The position numbers and the translations under genes were made by a program. Of a stretch of DNA of 64,000 nucleotides, positions 63,084 to 64,000 are shown piece after piece; the first letter of the stretch is position 1, and the number at the start of each line of letters is the position of its first letter. Origin of the DNA: Fluviirhizobium alvei (GTDB taxonomy: Bacteria > Pseudomonadota > Alphaproteobacteria > Rhizobiales > Rhizobiaceae); the NCBI RefSeq assembly GCF_030551875.1, contig NZ_JAUOZU010000005.1:289261-353260 (forward strand). Direction: 5' to 3'. The notes below the pieces were generated by a model that saw only the letters and a program-made list of their open reading frames with translations, had not been told where the DNA came from and ran no database searches.

Positions 63084-63110
63084 CCCGGCGAGTTCGCTTG
63101 CCGGGATCTT
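63084..63110 (+). terminator. weak hairpin after hutU
   Basis: CCCGGC and GCCGGG pair around ten bases and are followed by ATCTT, 27 bases after the hutU stop. The lack of a full T-run makes this uncertain. Confidence 0.35.
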
Positions 63111-63186
63111 GGTGCTTGATGGCTATCTCACGATAGCATCCGAATCCAGATGAACTACCTCGCAGTCTGTCAGCAAAAGCAGAGAG

Positions 63187-63915
63187 TTATGAGGCCTGTT
63201 CTCTGACTCTCTCGATATAGCGTTCCAGATATCGAGAAAGCCAAGGCTCACCGTGCTTATTGTAAAGCTCCCAATTCTGGCGCCAATGCGCACCGCCTTT
63301 GACATCGGGGAATGCGACAATCGACTTGTAACCATTAATCACTTTTAGCCGAGTGTGAGCTATGGATCGATAAGGATAGTGCCTATAATAGGCACCAAGC
63401 TTGGTTGCAGGATAGATATCCGCCAAATCAAACACTCTATTCCTTACGAAATGGTTCCCAGCAAATAGACGAGACTCGCTTGTAAAGCGGTAAATGCACT
63501 TCACCTCACTCCGAGTAGAACGTCTATCAACCAACGGAAACTGATCATAAACCGCGCCAGGCTTGTAGTGCTCCAATGGTACCTCGCTGGCGCAATTGAT
63601 CAAAGGGAACGTTACAACACTGGCTTCCCTTGCGTTTACAAGAATATCGACGAACGAACCATCAACCGATGAAAACGATATGAATTCATCGGCATCTAAG
63701 GGAACGATCCAATCGATCGAGGCACCGAGGGAAGAAAAATACTCGACTGCGAACTTCGCCGCGGCAGTGGTTTTAAAATCTTGATAGTGTTGAGAAATGT
63801 AATCGCTAATCACGACGACAAAAACGTCTTGGCGCTTTCTAAACTCGTCGATCACACCACGCGTACCATCAGTGCTGTTGTTATCGATAACACAGAAATA
63901 GCGAAAACCGAGCAA
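63187..63915 (-). pseudogene. glycosyltransferase family 2-like protein, probably 5'-truncated
   Basis: This frame of about 242 residues starts at a TTG without a ribosome site and begins within the conserved core: FCVIDNNSTDGT is followed by DWIVPLDADEF (metal-binding DxD region). Complete family members have about 25-30 residues before this point; here a TAA lies six codons upstream of the TTG. The stretch is visibly AT-richer than its neighbours, which suggests transfer. The rest of the C-terminal part appears intact (EPWLSRYLERYIERV). It may have become a remnant or the true start could be lost in rearrangement. Confidence 0.65.
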
Positions 63916-63966
63916 GTAATTATGCTTGTCTTATGATTTCCGTGCTTCTTCGTGAGATAAAGAAGC

Positions 63967-63997
63967 GCCGGAGAGGACGGCCATCCTTCTCCGGCGA
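63967..63997 (-). terminator. hairpin at the window end
   Basis: CGCCGGAGA and TCTCCGGCG form a nine-base stem with further pairing inside, followed on the minus strand by CTTCTTTATC. It probably ends a minus-strand gene lying beyond the window. Confidence 0.5.
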
Positions 63998-64000
63998 TGG

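Noticed and set aside
1..64000. tRNA, rRNA, integrase, transposase or replication origin
   Set aside because: No tRNA-like cloverleaf with CCA end, no rRNA sequence and no recombinase motif was recognised by eye. A tRNA search tool would be needed to exclude them fully.

Overview
The window is chromosomal DNA from an alphaproteobacterium, most likely a member of the Rhizobiaceae (Rhizobium/Agrobacterium relatives). The signs are high GC with strong third-position GC bias, betaine-lipid genes (btaAB) behind a Pho-box-like site, an ArsR-methyltransferase regulator in front of metF, a HutF-type histidine pathway, an efp-epmA-epmB locus and many rhizobial-style intergenic palindromes. No rRNA, tRNA, CRISPR array, intact insertion sequence or phage was seen. 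Long antisense ORFs are common and are artefacts of the GC bias. Starts given here are often later than the longest ORF because an in-frame ATG or GTG with a Shine-Dalgarno sequence lies inside it.

Layout. 0-14.3 kb is mostly envelope and housekeeping: an AmpD-like amidase with a DjlA-like co-chaperone, PPi-dependent phosphofructokinase, a YqjD/YqjE-like membrane pair, a lipoprotein transglycosylase, a serine hydrolase, a GGDEF-EAL protein, btaAB, a GH25 lysozyme lipoprotein, an MltB-like transglycosylase and a DMT exporter. 14.5-30.5 kb holds a 25-residue membrane peptide, metF with its regulator and a perfect 20-bp palindrome, ettA, RNase T2, an alpha/beta hydrolase, a ThDP enzyme, a small RTX-repeat protein, a chemoreceptor, a DUF442 phosphatase-like protein, a DUF4432 protein, an L,D-transpeptidase and an alpha-oxoamine synthase.

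30.5-42.1 kb is a divergent catabolic island. One arm encodes an N-formylglutamate amidohydrolase-like enzyme, an APC permease, a glutamine-synthetase-like ligase, an aldehyde dehydrogenase and an iron alcohol dehydrogenase. The other arm encodes an RpiR regulator and a polyamine/iron-type ABC transporter. Together they suggest gamma-glutamylation of an amino alcohol, oxidation of its alcohol to an acid, then amide hydrolysis. This is the most interesting candidate system in the window.

42.1-50.5 kb holds a 162-bp palindromic element, an MFS/MarR divergent pair over a 51-bp dyad, epmB-epmA and efp, and tauABC. 50.5-55.7 kb holds an ilvE-like aminotransferase and an operon of SDR, HisD-like dehydrogenase, zinc alcohol dehydrogenase and GntR/HutC regulator behind a clear operator. 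The HisD-like protein has lost histidinol-site residues. An unusual carrier protein lies just upstream. 55.8-63.1 kb is the histidine utilisation locus (hutC, hutF, then hutI-hutH-hutU) with a HutC-type operator between hutF and hutI and palindromic repeats in two gaps. No hutG is adjacent. The window ends with an AT-richer, probably 5'-truncated glycosyltransferase.
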